Assembly: GCA_024641605.1 (NCBI GenBank)
Contig: JAHECT010000005.1
Coordinates: 1-36,849, forward strand
Origin: Micrococcales bacterium
GTDB taxonomy: Bacteria > Actinomycetota > Actinomycetes > S36-B12 > CAIYMF01
Direction of reading: 5' to 3'
DNA: 36,849 nucleotides
The translations under genes were made by a program, and so were the position numbers. The notes below the pieces were generated by a model, which was given only the letters and a program-made list of their open reading frames with translations, made no database searches and was not told where the DNA came from. The first letter of the stretch is position 1. Every line of letters starts with the position of its first letter. Below are positions 22,567-32,100 of the stretch, piece by piece.

Positions 22567-22572
22567 TAGACT
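22567..22572 (+). promoter_or_regulatory. Possible -10 box of the ABC exporter operon
   Basis: TAGACT lies 57 nt before the ATG at 22630. No good -35 is seen. The rest of 22524-22629 shows only the ribosome site GGGAGG near 22617. Confidence 0.35.
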
Positions 22573-22629
22573 GGCTGTGCGGCGCCGAACCAGCGTCTCG
22601 GCTGCTCCGGCGCCACGGGAGGCGCCAGC

Positions 22630-23514
22630 ATGGACGCAGCGATCCGCACCGTCGGACTGACCAAGCGCTTCGGCTCGGTCACCGCACTCGACCACCTCGA
22701 CCTCGAGGTCGCCCCGGGCGAGATCTTCGGCTACCTGGGGCCCAACGGGGCGGGCAAGTCCACCACGATCCGGCTCCTGCTGGGGCTGCTGCGGCCCTCC
22801 TCCGGGGAGGCCTGGATCGACGGCGTGCCGGTCGCCGACGTCGAGCGGGCGCACGCCTCGGTGTCCTACGTACCCGGTGACGTGGCCCTGTGGCCCCAGC
22901 TGACCGGCCGCGAGGTGCTCGAGCTCCTCGGCCGCACGTCGGGCGGGGTCGACGAGGCCTTCCGGGACGAGCTGATCGAGCGGTTCGAGGTCGACCCGGA
23001 CCGACGCATCCGCGCGTACTCGAAGGGGAACCGGCAGAAGATCGCCCTCGTCGCCGCCCTCATGACCAGGCCGAGGCTCCTCCTCCTGGACGAGCCCACC
23101 GTGGGACTCGATCCGCTCATGCAGGAGCAGTTCCAGGAGCTCGTGCGCGAGGCGGCGGGCCGGGGCCAGACCGTGTTCCTCTCCTCGCACCTGCTCGACG
23201 AGGTCGAGGACCTGTGCGAGCGGGTGGCGATCCTGCGGGACGGCCGGCTCGTGGAGGTGGCCACCCTCGCCGACCTGCGTCGGCTGAGCACGACCGTCTT
23301 CGAGGCCTCCCTGGCCGGCCCGGTCCCGGCGCTCGACGACCTGGCGGAGGTCGTCGGCGTCGAGGACACCGACACCGGAGTCCGGGTCAGCGTCTCCGGG
23401 TCGCCCGCCGCCGTGCTGAGCCGGCTGTCCGCGGTCGGGGTGACGCGCCTGCAGAGCCACGCGCCCACGCTCGAGGAGATCTTCCTGACGTACTACGAGG
23501 ACGACCCGTCATGA
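22630..23514 (+). CDS. ABC exporter ATPase (antibiotic/multidrug type)
   Basis: The 294-residue ATPase has Walker A GPNGAGKST (about residue 39), signature YSKGNRQK in place of LSGGQ (a form seen in actinobacterial ABC-2 exporters), Walker B LLLLDEPTVGLDP and H-loop SSHLLDEVE. A C-terminal domain (about 220-294) ends APTLEEIFLTYYEDD, typical of drug-exporter ATPases. ATG 22630 follows GGGAGG by about 8 nt. The stop overlaps the permease start (ATGA at 23511-23514). With the permease it should export a hydrophobic compound; the substrate is unknown. Confidence 0.93.
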   Translation: MDAAIRTVGLTKRFGSVTALDHLDLEVAPGEIFGYLGPNGAGKSTTIRLLLGLLRPSSGEAWIDGVPVADVERAHASVSYVPGDVALWPQLTGREVLELLGRTSGGVDEAFRDELIERFEVDPDRRIRAYSKGNRQKIALVAALMTRPRLLLLDEPTVGLDPLMQEQFQELVREAAGRGQTVFLSSHLLDEVEDLCERVAILRDGRLVEVATLADLRRLSTTVFEASLAGPVPALDDLAEVVGVEDTDTGVRVSVSGSPAAVLSRLSAVGVTRLQSHAPTLEEIFLTYYEDDPS

Positions 23515-25175
23515 CCCAGGCCGTGGGATCGCCCCCGACCGTGGGCTCCGGGCCGTCCGGTCCGCCCGCCGTCGGCACGCCGGCCCACGCACGAGGGTCG
23601 GTCGCCCGGCTGATGGCGCGCCTCGTCCGCCGCAGCACGATCGCGATCTCCGTGGCCCTGGCCGCCTGGTTCTACCTCGAGGTGGTCTCCTACCGGCTGG
23701 CCTACCCCGACGGCGTCCCGGCCGCCGACTTCGCTCTGTTCACCGAGAACCCCGCGGTCCGCATGCTGCAGGGCGTGCCCACCACACTCGACAACCCCGG
23801 AGCGTTCGCGCTCTACGACGCGGGCTGGATGATCGCGGTGCTCGTGGCGCTGTGGGCACTCATGACCTCGACGCGTCTCCTCCGGGGCGAGGAGGAGAGC
23901 GAGCGCGCTGACCTCATGCTGGCTGGTCCGTTGCGGGCCAGCACCGCGACCTGGGTGCCCATGGCGGTGCTCGTCACCGCCGGCGCCGTCGTCGGACTCG
24001 TGGCCACGGTGACGATGACGGTGGCCTACGGCGATCCCAGGGGCTCGGCCCTCCTCGGCCTGGCCCTGCTGGGGCTGGCGGGCACGTTCGCCGGCGTCGG
24101 GGCGCTCACCTCGCAGCTGGTGGAGGTGCGGCGGCGCGCCGCCGGGCTGGCGGCGGGTGTCCTGGGTGTCGTGTACCTGCTCCGGATGGTCGCGAACAGC
24201 GCCGACGAGCGGACCTGGCTGCGGTGGTCCTCACCGCTGGGATGGTTCGAGGCGCTCGACCCGTACGGCTCCCCCGACCTGCGCGCCCTCGCACCGCTCC
24301 TGCTGACCCCCGTCGTGCTCGTCGTGCTCGCCGTGGTGCTGCGATCCCGGCGTGACACGGGGTCCGGTCTGCTCGCCGGCGAGTCCAGGCGCCGCGCGCG
24401 GCTCGGTCTCCTCGGCAGCCCTCTGGCGTTCGCCTGGCGGACCGGGCGCCTCGTCCTGCTGGCCTGGGCGATCGCACTCACGGTCTTCGCGGCGGTCATG
24501 GGCGGACTGATCACGACCATGATCGACTTCCTGCTCGCCGACGAGACCTACGTCGAGATGATCGAGGCCATCGGGCTCGGGGACGCGTTCTCGCTGCTGG
24601 GATTCATCGGCTTCATGGCCGGCTTCTTCGGTATCGCGGTGGCCCTGCAGGCGGCCTGGCGGGTCGGGGTCGCGAGGAGCGAGGAGGAGTCCGGGCATGC
24701 CGAGGCCCTGCTCGCGCGGCGGGTGTCCCGCACGCGGTGGCTCGGCGGCCACGTCCTGCTCGCCGCCCTCGGGGCCCTCCTCCTGCTGCTGCTGGTCGGC
24801 CTCGGCCAGTGGATCGGGATCCTCGCGGCGGGATCGGACGACGTGTCGTGGTGGCAGTCGACGGCGTCGGCCCTCAACATGGCCCCGGTCATCCTGCTCG
24901 TGATCGGCCTCGGTGTCTCCACGTTCGGGCTCGTGCCCCGCCTCACGGTCGTCCTCCCGGCGGCATTCACCGGCATCGCCTACGTCCTCGCCCTGCTCGG
25001 TCCCGCGCTCGAGTGGCCCCCCTGGGTGCTCGACCTGTCCCCGTTCACCCACCTGTCCTACGTCCCGGCGGACCCCTGGGCGGCCACGTCCGGCCTCGTC
25101 ATGATCGGGCTCGGCCTCGCTCTCGTCGCCGCGGGGATGACGGCCTTCCACCGTCGCGACATCGTGGGTGATTGA
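23511..25175 (+). CDS. ABC exporter permease, twelve-span type
   Basis: The 554-residue membrane protein has a Pro/Gly-rich N-terminus of about 35 residues and then about twelve hydrophobic segments in two sets of six. Each set has a cytoplasmic loop of the form LLRGEEESERADLMLAGPL (about residues 125-143) and ARSEEESGHAEALLARRVSR (about 385-404). This internal duplication with paired E-rich loops is characteristic of actinobacterial antibiotic exporter permeases. The ATG overlaps the ATPase stop by 4 nt. The two proteins would work as one exporter in the cytoplasmic membrane. There is no adjacent resistance or biosynthesis gene, so the substrate is open. Confidence 0.9.
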   Translation: MTQAVGSPPTVGSGPSGPPAVGTPAHARGSVARLMARLVRRSTIAISVALAAWFYLEVVSYRLAYPDGVPAADFALFTENPAVRMLQGVPTTLDNPGAFALYDAGWMIAVLVALWALMTSTRLLRGEEESERADLMLAGPLRASTATWVPMAVLVTAGAVVGLVATVTMTVAYGDPRGSALLGLALLGLAGTFAGVGALTSQLVEVRRRAAGLAAGVLGVVYLLRMVANSADERTWLRWSSPLGWFEALDPYGSPDLRALAPLLLTPVVLVVLAVVLRSRRDTGSGLLAGESRRRARLGLLGSPLAFAWRTGRLVLLAWAIALTVFAAVMGGLITTMIDFLLADETYVEMIEAIGLGDAFSLLGFIGFMAGFFGIAVALQAAWRVGVARSEEESGHAEALLARRVSRTRWLGGHVLLAALGALLLLLLVGLGQWIGILAAGSDDVSWWQSTASALNMAPVILLVIGLGVSTFGLVPRLTVVLPAAFTGIAYVLALLGPALEWPPWVLDLSPFTHLSYVPADPWAATSGLVMIGLGLALVAAGMTAFHRRDIVGD

Positions 25176-25225
25176 TCTCGCTCGCGAACCCACCTGCACC
25201 GGCCCTGCCGCCGCTTCCGGACGAG

Positions 25226-25231
25226 TACCGT
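25226..25231 (+). promoter_or_regulatory. Possible -10 box of the aldolase gene
   Basis: TACCGT lies 38 nt before the ATG at 25270, leaving a short leader with an AAGG ribosome site. No -35 is recognised. Confidence 0.35.
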
Positions 25232-25269
25232 CGTCAGGGCAACGACCTCGACGAGAAGGTGCAGGCGCC

Positions 25270-26157
25270 ATGTACGAGCAGATGCTGACCCGGATGCGCG
25301 ACGGTCGCGGCTTCATCGCCGCCCTGGACCAGAGCGGCGGGAGCACCCCCAAGGCCCTGCGGCTCTACGGCGTCGAGGAGACGGAGTACTCCGGCGACGA
25401 GCAGATGTTCGACCTCATCCACGGCATGCGCAGCCGCATCATCACCAGCCCGGCGTTCTCCGGCGACCGCGTGCTGGGAGCGATCCTGTTCGAGATGACG
25501 ATGGACCGCGAGATCGAGGGCAAGGGCAGCGCCGAGTACCTCTGGCAGGACAAGCAGGTCGTCCCCTTCCTCAAGGTCGACAAGGGCCTCGAGGCGGAGG
25601 CGGACGGCGTGCAGCTCATGAAGCCGATCCCGGACCTCGACCACCAGCTCATGAAGGCGAGCGGGCACGGCGTCTTCGGCACCAAGATGCGCTCGGTCAT
25701 CAAGCTGGCCGACGTCGGTGGCGTGGCCTCGATCGTGGGCCAGCAGTTCGAGGTGGGTCGTCAGATCATCGCCGCCGGCCTCGTGCCGATCATCGAGCCC
25801 GAGGTGGACATCCACAGCCCCGAGAAGGCGGCCGCGGAGGTGCTCCTGCGCGACGCGCTGGTGCGTCACCTCGACTCGCTCGGCGAGGACGAGCTCGTCA
25901 TGCTCAAGCTCACCCTCCCGAGCGAGGACGACTTCTACGCCTCCCTCGTCGCGCACCCGCGCGTGGTCCGCGTCGTGGCGCTCTCCGGCGGTTACAGCCG
26001 CGACGAGGCGAATGCGATCCTGGCCCGCAACCACGGTGTCATCGCGAGCTTCTCGCGGGCGCTGTCGGAGGGTCTGTCGGCGAGGCAGAGCGAGCAGGAG
26101 TTCGACGCCACACTCGACGCGTCGATCCAGAGCATCTACGACGCGTCGCTCGCCTGA
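25270..26157 (+). CDS. fda: Class I fructose-bisphosphate aldolase
   Basis: The 295-residue protein belongs to the bacterial class I aldolases, which cleave fructose 1,6-bisphosphate through a Schiff base on Lys in glycolysis and gluconeogenesis. Family motifs are FIAALDQSGGSTPKALRLYG (about residues 15-34), VVPFLKVDKGLE, LVPIIEPEVDI and VMLKLTLPSEDDFY, where Lys213 is the likely Schiff-base residue. SGGYSRDEAN forms the phosphate-binding loop. ATG 25270 matches the family start; a longer frame from 25168 has an unrelated N-terminus and overlaps the permease gene. The marR-type gene follows after 9 nt. Confidence 0.95.
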   Translation: MYEQMLTRMRDGRGFIAALDQSGGSTPKALRLYGVEETEYSGDEQMFDLIHGMRSRIITSPAFSGDRVLGAILFEMTMDREIEGKGSAEYLWQDKQVVPFLKVDKGLEAEADGVQLMKPIPDLDHQLMKASGHGVFGTKMRSVIKLADVGGVASIVGQQFEVGRQIIAAGLVPIIEPEVDIHSPEKAAAEVLLRDALVRHLDSLGEDELVMLKLTLPSEDDFYASLVAHPRVVRVVALSGGYSRDEANAILARNHGVIASFSRALSEGLSARQSEQEFDATLDASIQSIYDASLA

Positions 26158-26166
26158 GGCTCGGCC

Positions 26167-26988
26167 TTGTCACCTCGGCCGGGCCGCGCCGCCCTGAGGC
26201 GGGCGCTGTTCCTCATCAACCGGTACTCCCTCGACATCACCGACATCGCGCGAGGGAGCCTGGAGGTCACCGCCAACAGCGGGATCGCCGCGCTGCTTCG
26301 GATCCACGCGGAGCCCGGCGTCACGTCCGGGGAGCTGGCGGCTCACCTGGGACAGACCCGGGCGGCCACCTCACGACTGCTCACCACGCTCGTCGGAGCG
26401 GGCCTCGTCGAGCGGCGTGCCGATCCGCACGATGGCCGCCGGGTCCACCTGCACCTCACACGGCGTGCGTCCGTTCGGGTCCGGACCTTCGAGGCGCGCC
26501 TCGGCGCCTACCTCCTCGCTGCCTCGGCGGCCGCCAAGGACGTGCTGGAGGAGCTCGGCTCGTCGCAGCCGCGGAGCGACGCGCCCCGACCGACCCCACC
26601 GCTCGAGTGCGCCGCCGCGATGGCCGTCGTCGGCGCCCGCTTCGTCGCCGAGATCGAGGCAGAACCGGACCTGCGGGGGGTGGCGGGCGCCCTCGACCGC
26701 TACGCGCTCGTGCTGCTCGCCGAGCTGGGCGAGGTACGGCCGACCCAGATGGCCGAGCACCTGCTCCTCAGCCGCAGCGGCGCTACCGACCTGCTCGACC
26801 GGCTCGTCGACGGGGGACTCGTCGAGCGTCATCACGACCGGGTCGCGGAGGACCACCGGGTGGTGGTCACCACCCTCACGGCGGCGGGACAGCGGGCGGT
26901 GGACGCGCTCCTGGACGTCACCCGGCGGCGGCGCGCCGATCTCGCCCGTGTGTTCGCACTGACACTGGCGCTGGATCCAGCGCCCTGA
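26167..26988 (+). CDS. Double MarR-domain transcription regulator
   Basis: The 273-residue protein seems to contain two MarR-like winged-helix units in one chain. The first covers about residues 18-110 (GVTSGELAAHLGQTRAATSRLLTTLVGAGLVERRADPHDGRRVHLHLT). The second covers about 155-265 (EVRPTQMAEHLLLSRSGATDLLDRLVDGGLVERHHDRVAEDHRVVVTTLT). MarR proteins are normally ~140-residue dimers, so this would be a covalent pseudo-dimer. The start is a TTG at 26167, 9 nt after the aldolase stop, with GAGG overlapping that stop; no better start is visible. It may regulate the aldolase or neighbouring genes. It ends 7 nt before the convergent SOUL gene. Confidence 0.82.
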   Translation: MSPRPGRAALRRALFLINRYSLDITDIARGSLEVTANSGIAALLRIHAEPGVTSGELAAHLGQTRAATSRLLTTLVGAGLVERRADPHDGRRVHLHLTRRASVRVRTFEARLGAYLLAASAAAKDVLEELGSSQPRSDAPRPTPPLECAAAMAVVGARFVAEIEAEPDLRGVAGALDRYALVLLAELGEVRPTQMAEHLLLSRSGATDLLDRLVDGGLVERHHDRVAEDHRVVVTTLTAAGQRAVDALLDVTRRRRADLARVFALTLALDPAP

Positions 26989-26995
26989 GCGAGCC

Positions 26996-27514
26996 CTACC
27001 CCGCCGACTCCACGGGGAGGACGACCTCGTTGCGGCGCAGGAAGGGCGGCTTCCACGGTGGGTCGAACCGGGCGTAGCGAGGTCGACCCGCCACCACGAG
27101 GCCCTCGCGCAGAACCGCTGCGGTCAGTTCCTCGACCCGGCGGCGGTAGGCCGACTCGGTCCACCGGCCCGAGTAGCTCACGACGGCGGCGAATGACTCG
27201 CCGACCTCGTTGAGCGTGACGCCCGTGGCGCTGGGGGACGGCAGAGTCTCCGAGCGCGCTCCCTCGGGCATCACGAAAGCCACCCGGTGCACGCCCTCCG
27301 TGAGCGGTTCCTGGATCACCGGGGCCGTCATCGCGATCTTGCGGGCCTCCTGGTTGCGCCCCGAGATGTAGGAGACGAGCGGCCCGAAGCCGGCATTCCC
27401 CGCGCGCTCGAACGAGCCACGGAGGGACACCTCCGCCTCGATGTGCGAGGGGTACCTGCGGACCTCGAAGTCGGGAAAGCGGCGTACGACCTCGTAAGGC
27501 TGCTGCTCGGTCAT
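26996..27514 (-). CDS. SOUL-domain haem-binding protein
   Basis: The 172-residue protein is a single SOUL/HEBP domain: YEVVRRFPDFEVRRYPSHIEAEV at the start, RKIAMTAPVIQEP (about 58-70) in the middle, VAFVMPE, and RYARFDPPWKPPFLRRNEV at the end. These are the canonical family blocks. Bacterial SOUL proteins are thought to bind haem or tetrapyrroles, but their job is unclear. ATG 27514 has a GGAGG only 1 nt upstream, an unusually close spacing, so the true start may differ slightly. No signal peptide is present. Confidence 0.9.
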   Translation of the reverse strand: MTEQQPYEVVRRFPDFEVRRYPSHIEAEVSLRGSFERAGNAGFGPLVSYISGRNQEARKIAMTAPVIQEPLTEGVHRVAFVMPEGARSETLPSPSATGVTLNEVGESFAAVVSYSGRWTESAYRRRVEELTAAVLREGLVVAGRPRYARFDPPWKPPFLRRNEVVLPVESAG

Positions 27515-27563
27515 GCCTCCACGGTCCGGCCCGGGCGCCGGGGACGCAACCCGAACGCCGAGC

Positions 27564-28361
27564 TCACGCCCGGCGGCGGACCACGAGCGCTCCCGCGAGC
27601 AGGCTCACCGCCGCGGCGACGATCGCCGCCACCCCGACGGCGGTCGAGGCCGGCTCGGCGGTCAGGCGCTCGACGCCTACCCACGTGAGGCCCCACGCCA
27701 ATGCGATCCCCGGTGCCACCCGCCGCAGTCCGAGGGCCAGCACGACGCCGACGGCCGCGGCCACCGCCAGGACGATCAGCGCCCAGGCCGTCGCGGTCGA
27801 CCCCGTGGGGTCGACACCGGACCACACGAGCGCCGCGGCCGTGTTGGCCACGGTGGCGATGCACACCCAGCCGAGGTAGATCCCCAGGGTTCCGTCGACG
27901 ATCACGCGCTCGACCGTCGACCCGGCCGCCGGGGACCCGAGGCGCAGCAGCGCGACGACGAGCACCGCCAGCAGGCCGGCGATGAGCAGCACCGAGACCC
28001 ACAGGGCCTCGGCCTGGACCGAGCCGATCCAGGCGGCGTTGAGGACACCGCTGGCGGCGACCCACCAGCCGGACGCGCGCTGACGAGGATCGACCGCGCG
28101 GCCGGGGAGCAGCTGCCACACGGCCAGTGCGAGCAGGCCGGTGTAGATGACCCCCCAGATCGCGAACGCGGGACCGGCGGGGGCCACGAGAGTGGCGTCG
28201 GTGTCGAGGACTCCCCCGGCCACCTCGGTCACCCGGCGACCCGCGAAGGCGCCGGACCCGATCGTGGAGACCGCCACACCCAGGACGGCGGACACCGCCA
28301 CGGCGACCTGTCGGGTCCGATCGGCAGGCAGGGGCGAGGTGGTGGCGTCCGAGGTGCTCAT
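27564..28361 (-). CDS. TspO/MBR-like tryptophan-rich membrane protein
   Basis: The 265-residue protein has about seven to eight hydrophobic segments. The motifs PAGPAFAIWGVIYTGLLALAVWQ (about residues 60-85), RASGWWVAASGVLNAAWIGSVQ and YLGWVCIATVANTAAALVW mark it as an actinobacterial relative of the TspO/tryptophan-rich sensory proteins, which bind porphyrins or cholesterol-like ligands. It is longer than classical TspO (~160 residues). ATG 28361 is used; an alternative ATG at 28370 adds three residues. It lies 49 nt upstream of the SOUL gene on the same strand, so both may be co-transcribed and share a tetrapyrrole link; that is inference. Confidence 0.78.
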   Translation of the reverse strand: MSTSDATTSPLPADRTRQVAVAVSAVLGVAVSTIGSGAFAGRRVTEVAGGVLDTDATLVAPAGPAFAIWGVIYTGLLALAVWQLLPGRAVDPRQRASGWWVAASGVLNAAWIGSVQAEALWVSVLLIAGLLAVLVVALLRLGSPAAGSTVERVIVDGTLGIYLGWVCIATVANTAAALVWSGVDPTGSTATAWALIVLAVAAAVGVVLALGLRRVAPGIALAWGLTWVGVERLTAEPASTAVGVAAIVAAAVSLLAGALVVRRRA

Positions 28362-28468
28362 GTCCCCCATCCTGGCGCCCCGCGTGCGGCCCGCCCAGCG
28401 ACGCGGCCGATGCCCGGCGCAGCACGACGTCCTGCGTCGACCGCGCCCCGCGGGCGGGACACCGCTGC

Positions 28469-28474
28469 TAGCGT
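28469..28474 (+). promoter_or_regulatory. -10 box of the small glycine-rich protein gene
   Basis: TAGCGT lies 33 nt before the ATG at 28502, leaving a leader of about 20 nt that holds the ribosome site GGAGGAGG. No clear -35 is seen. Confidence 0.4.
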
Positions 28475-28501
28475 CGGGACCAGCGACCGGAGGAGGCCCA
28501 C

Positions 28502-28906
28502 ATGCCCAGGTCAGCCGCAGTCGTCGAGGGGACCGTCGTGGCCGAGCCCCCGACCATGACCGTCGTCCGCGACGAGGAGCCGCGGTCCCGGCGCAAGGAC
28601 GGCATCGTCATACGCACCGTCAGCGGGAGCATCCGACTCATCGGCGGCTCCAGCGTCGTCGTCGGCGGGGCCGCCCTCGGATCGCTCGGCCACCTGGGCA
28701 TCCCCCACCGCGTCGCCGACACCATGGTCGGCGCGCAGGCCCGCACGATGCGGACGGTGTCCGGCGGCGCGGACAAGGTCACCACGAGCACGCTGCGTGG
28801 CATCGGACGCGCGGGCCGCACCCTCGGTGGCGGGACCCTCGGCGCCCTGACCGGGGCGGCGGGCGGGGGCTTCCGGGGAGCACGCAAGGCCTGGCGCAAC
28901 GGGTAG
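28502..28906 (+). CDS. Small basic glycine-rich protein of unknown function
   Basis: The 134-residue protein is not recognised. The first ~40 residues are polar with mixed charge (EEPRSRRKDG). The rest is Gly/Ala/Thr/Val-rich with weakly hydrophobic stretches (LIGGSSVVVGGAALGSLGHLGI, about 47-68) and a GxxG-rich C-terminus (GRAGRTLGGGTLGALTGAAGGG) ending in Arg/Lys. It could associate with the membrane, but no segment is a clear transmembrane helix. ATG 28502 is well supported by GGAGGAGG 6-8 nt upstream. It stands alone between a divergent tspO-like gene and the large surface protein. Confidence 0.7.
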   Translation: MPRSAAVVEGTVVAEPPTMTVVRDEEPRSRRKDGIVIRTVSGSIRLIGGSSVVVGGAALGSLGHLGIPHRVADTMVGAQARTMRTVSGGADKVTTSTLRGIGRAGRTLGGGTLGALTGAAGGGFRGARKAWRNG

Positions 28907-29034
28907 GCCTCGACGCCGCCCGGCCATGCGCCGACGCCACGCAGGAACAGCGTGGTCGCGCCCCGCGCCGACGACCGCTCGACCGGCGCCCTTCCCACCG
29001 GTCCCGGGCACGCGGACTCACTGCTCCATTCGGG

Positions 29035-29062
29035 TCAAGGACCCTGCCGACTACGCCGATGA
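29035..29062 (+). promoter_or_regulatory. Sigma-28 (FliA/WhiG)-type promoter
   Basis: TCAA (29035-29038), 16 nt, then GCCGATGA (29055-29062). This fits the known flagellar/WhiG consensus TAAA-N15/16-GCCGATAA at 10 of 12 positions. It lies about 93 nt before the surface protein start. The stretch 28907-29034 shows nothing else recognisable. Confidence 0.6.
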
Positions 29063-29154
29063 GGTGACGTCGGACGGTGTGCATGACACGGCTCAGCCGA
29101 CGACGACCCGGGCCCGAGCCGAGCCCATGGTGCAGCAGAGGGGTTCGGAGAACC

Positions 29155-32100
29155 ATGCCCACGACGTCCGGTCGCGCCCGCGCGACCACACGGCTCACGA
29201 CGGTGCTCGCCGCCGCTTGCCTGGTCGCGGCAGGTGCCGTGGTCCCTCTGTCCAGCGCGTCCGCCGCGCCGTCCACGCTCAGCGTCACCCCGCTCGGCTG
29301 GAACGTCGTCGGGCTCGACTCGAACTCGCCCACGGTCGCCACCGGGCCCGCTCGCTATGCCGTCGGCGCGAAGGTGTGCAACACCGGCGCCGCGACCGCC
29401 ACCGACGTGACCGCGACGTGGGCCTGGCTCACGGCCAACTCCCACGTCTCGATCCTTGGCCCGGCCGCCAAGAGCCCCGAGACCCTCGCCGCAGGCGCCT
29501 GCCGCTACTGGTGGTGGACCGTGAACGTCGAGCGGGTCGCCGCCTCGTTCAACACCGCGCGGGGCTTCCGGATCACCGCCTCGGCGGGCAACGCCCCGTC
29601 GGTCCAGACGCCGGCCAACCGCGAGATCTTCGTCGAGAAGCTCATCTCGCAGAACCGCAACAACGTCACCGGCAGCAGCGGCCCGACGAGCGTGCTCGTC
29701 GGAAGCACGTACACGTGGACCTTCAGCTACGACACCGGCACCTTCAACCAGGTGCAGGCCGGCGCCTTCCTCGACCCGTCGATCTTCGAGATCTCGTCGG
29801 TGTCGCAGTCCTACAGCACGGGTGGCGCGAACGACCAGTTCTACAAGGACGCCTGCGGCTGGATCAACGACACCACGTCGGCCCAGTACCGCTCCTGCAC
29901 GACGAATGCGAAGGTCGGCGGGACCATCACCTCGACCGTGACCGCCAAGGTCACCGGCACCGGCACCACCAAGATCTCGCCTCTGGTGCTGGACTTCTCG
30001 GGGTCCTCGTTCCACTACAACACCGACTACGCGTCGTCCGTATACGCCCTGACCGTCACCGCGACGGCTCCGCCGGCACCGACGGTCGTCGCCGACTCGG
30101 CCTCCACCTCGTCGGGCACGTCCGTCGACGTCGACGTGCTGGCCAACGACGTGGCGAACGGCGGCTCCCTCGACAGCAGCAGCCTCTCCGTCACCGTCGC
30201 CCCGGCGCACGGCACCGCGACCGTGGTCGGCGGCCAGCTCCGCTACGCACCCGCTCCGGGCTACTCCGGAACGGACACGCTGACATACCGCGTCTGCAAC
30301 ACCCTGGGCGTCTGCGGCACGGCTACCGTCACGATCACGGTGACGGCACCACCGGTCGCGGGTCCCGACTCCGCGAGCGTCCCCACCGCCGTCGCGACGC
30401 TCATCGACGTGCTCGCCAACGACTCCTCGGCAGCCTCGTACCCGCTGACGATCACCTCGCTGGGTTCGGCCGTTCATGGCTCGGTCACGGTCGTCGGCGG
30501 CCAGGTCCGTTACGTGTCCGCCGCCGGCTACCGCGGCCCCGACTCATTCACCTACACGATCTCCGACGGGCACGGGGGGACCGCGACGGCGACCGTGGAC
30601 GTGACGGTCACCAACACCGCGCCCACGGCCGGGGACGACTCGGCGGCGACGACGCATGCCGCACCCGTCACGATCGACGTGCTCGCCAACGACAGCGACC
30701 CGAACGGCGACGCTCTCACGATCGTCGCGGTGGGTCTCCCGGGGCACGGCACGGCCGTGGTCAGCTCCGGGGCGATCGTCTACACGCCGGTCGCGGGCTA
30801 CGCCGGGTCGGACACCTTCACCTACATGGTGTCCGACGGCGCCGGGGGGACCGCCTCCGCCGTGGTCACCGTGTCGGTCGCCAACGCCCGCCCGGTCGCG
30901 GCCGACGACGCGGCGTCGACGCCGGGCGGCACCGCCGTCGACATCGACGTGCTGGCCAACGACACCGACCCCAACGCCGACCCGCTGTCGATCACGGCGC
31001 TCACCAGCCCCGCGCACGGCACAGTGTCGGTCGTGGCCGGCGAGGTCCGCTACGTCCCCGCACCCGGCTACCGGGGAACGGACAGCTTCACCTACGCCGC
31101 CACCGACGGCTCGGCCTCGTCGGTGCCCGCCACGGTCACCGTCGCCGTGGCCAACACTCCCCCGGTCGCGCAGGACGACACCGTGAGCACCCACAGGGCC
31201 GCCTCCATCGACGTGCTGGGCAACGACTCCGACGCCAACGGCGACTCCCTCACCGTCACCGCGGTCGGCTCGCCCGCCCATGGCAGCGCGACGATCGAGG
31301 CTGACGGCACGGTGACGTACATCCCGACGCCCGGCTACACGGGGTCGGACGCCTTCACCTACACCGTGTCCGACGGCTTCGGCGGCACCAGCGTCGCGAC
31401 CGTCAGCGTCACGGTCGCCAACGCAGCCCCGATCGCGGCGGACGACGAGACAAGCCTGGCGCACGGCCCCGGCGCGACGACGACCTACGACGTGCTCGCC
31501 AACGACTCCGACCCCGACGCCGATCCGCTCTCGCTGGTGGCGCTCGGCAGCCCGAGCCACGGGTCGGCGGCCATCGTGGGCGGCAAGCTGTCCTACACGC
31601 CCACCGCGGGATACGTCGGCGACGACGTGATCACCTACACGGTGGCGGACGAGTACGGCGGCACCGCGACGGCCACGCTCCTCGTCCACATCACGAACGA
31701 CGCGCCCGTCGCGCTCGACGACTCGGCCACGGCCGCGCCCGCGACCGCCGTCGACGTGACCGTGCTGGGCAACGACACCGACGCCAACGCCGACGTCCTC
31801 ACGGTGACCGGCGCGAGCGGGGCGGCCCACGGGACGGTGACCGTCAACGGCGACGGGACCATCACCTACCACCCGGCCGCCTCCTTCCGCGGCACTGACT
31901 CCTTCACCTACACCGTCTCCGACGGGTTCACCACCTCCGCCCCCGCGACCGTCACGGTGACCGTGCTCAACGCGGCGCCGGAGGCCACCGACGACACCGT
32001 CGGGACGCCGTCGGGGACACCCATCACGATCTCGGTGCTGGCCAACGACACCGACGCCAACGCCGACCCCCTCACGATCACCGGCACGAGCCCGGCCGCG

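Noticed and set aside
22630-23514. YSKGNRQK signature of the exporter ATPase as a loss of function
   Set aside because: This variant is common in actinobacterial ABC-2 exporter ATPases, so it is not taken as degenerate.
25168-25269. N-terminal extension of the aldolase from 25168
   Set aside because: The extension is unrelated to the family, overlaps the permease gene and lacks a ribosome site; ATG 25270 fits the family length.
29077-29154. Longer start for the surface protein at 29077
   Set aside because: It adds an Arg/Pro-rich stretch with Cys and Trp before the signal peptide, and lacks a ribosome site; ATG 29155 has GGAG close upstream and a normal signal peptide.
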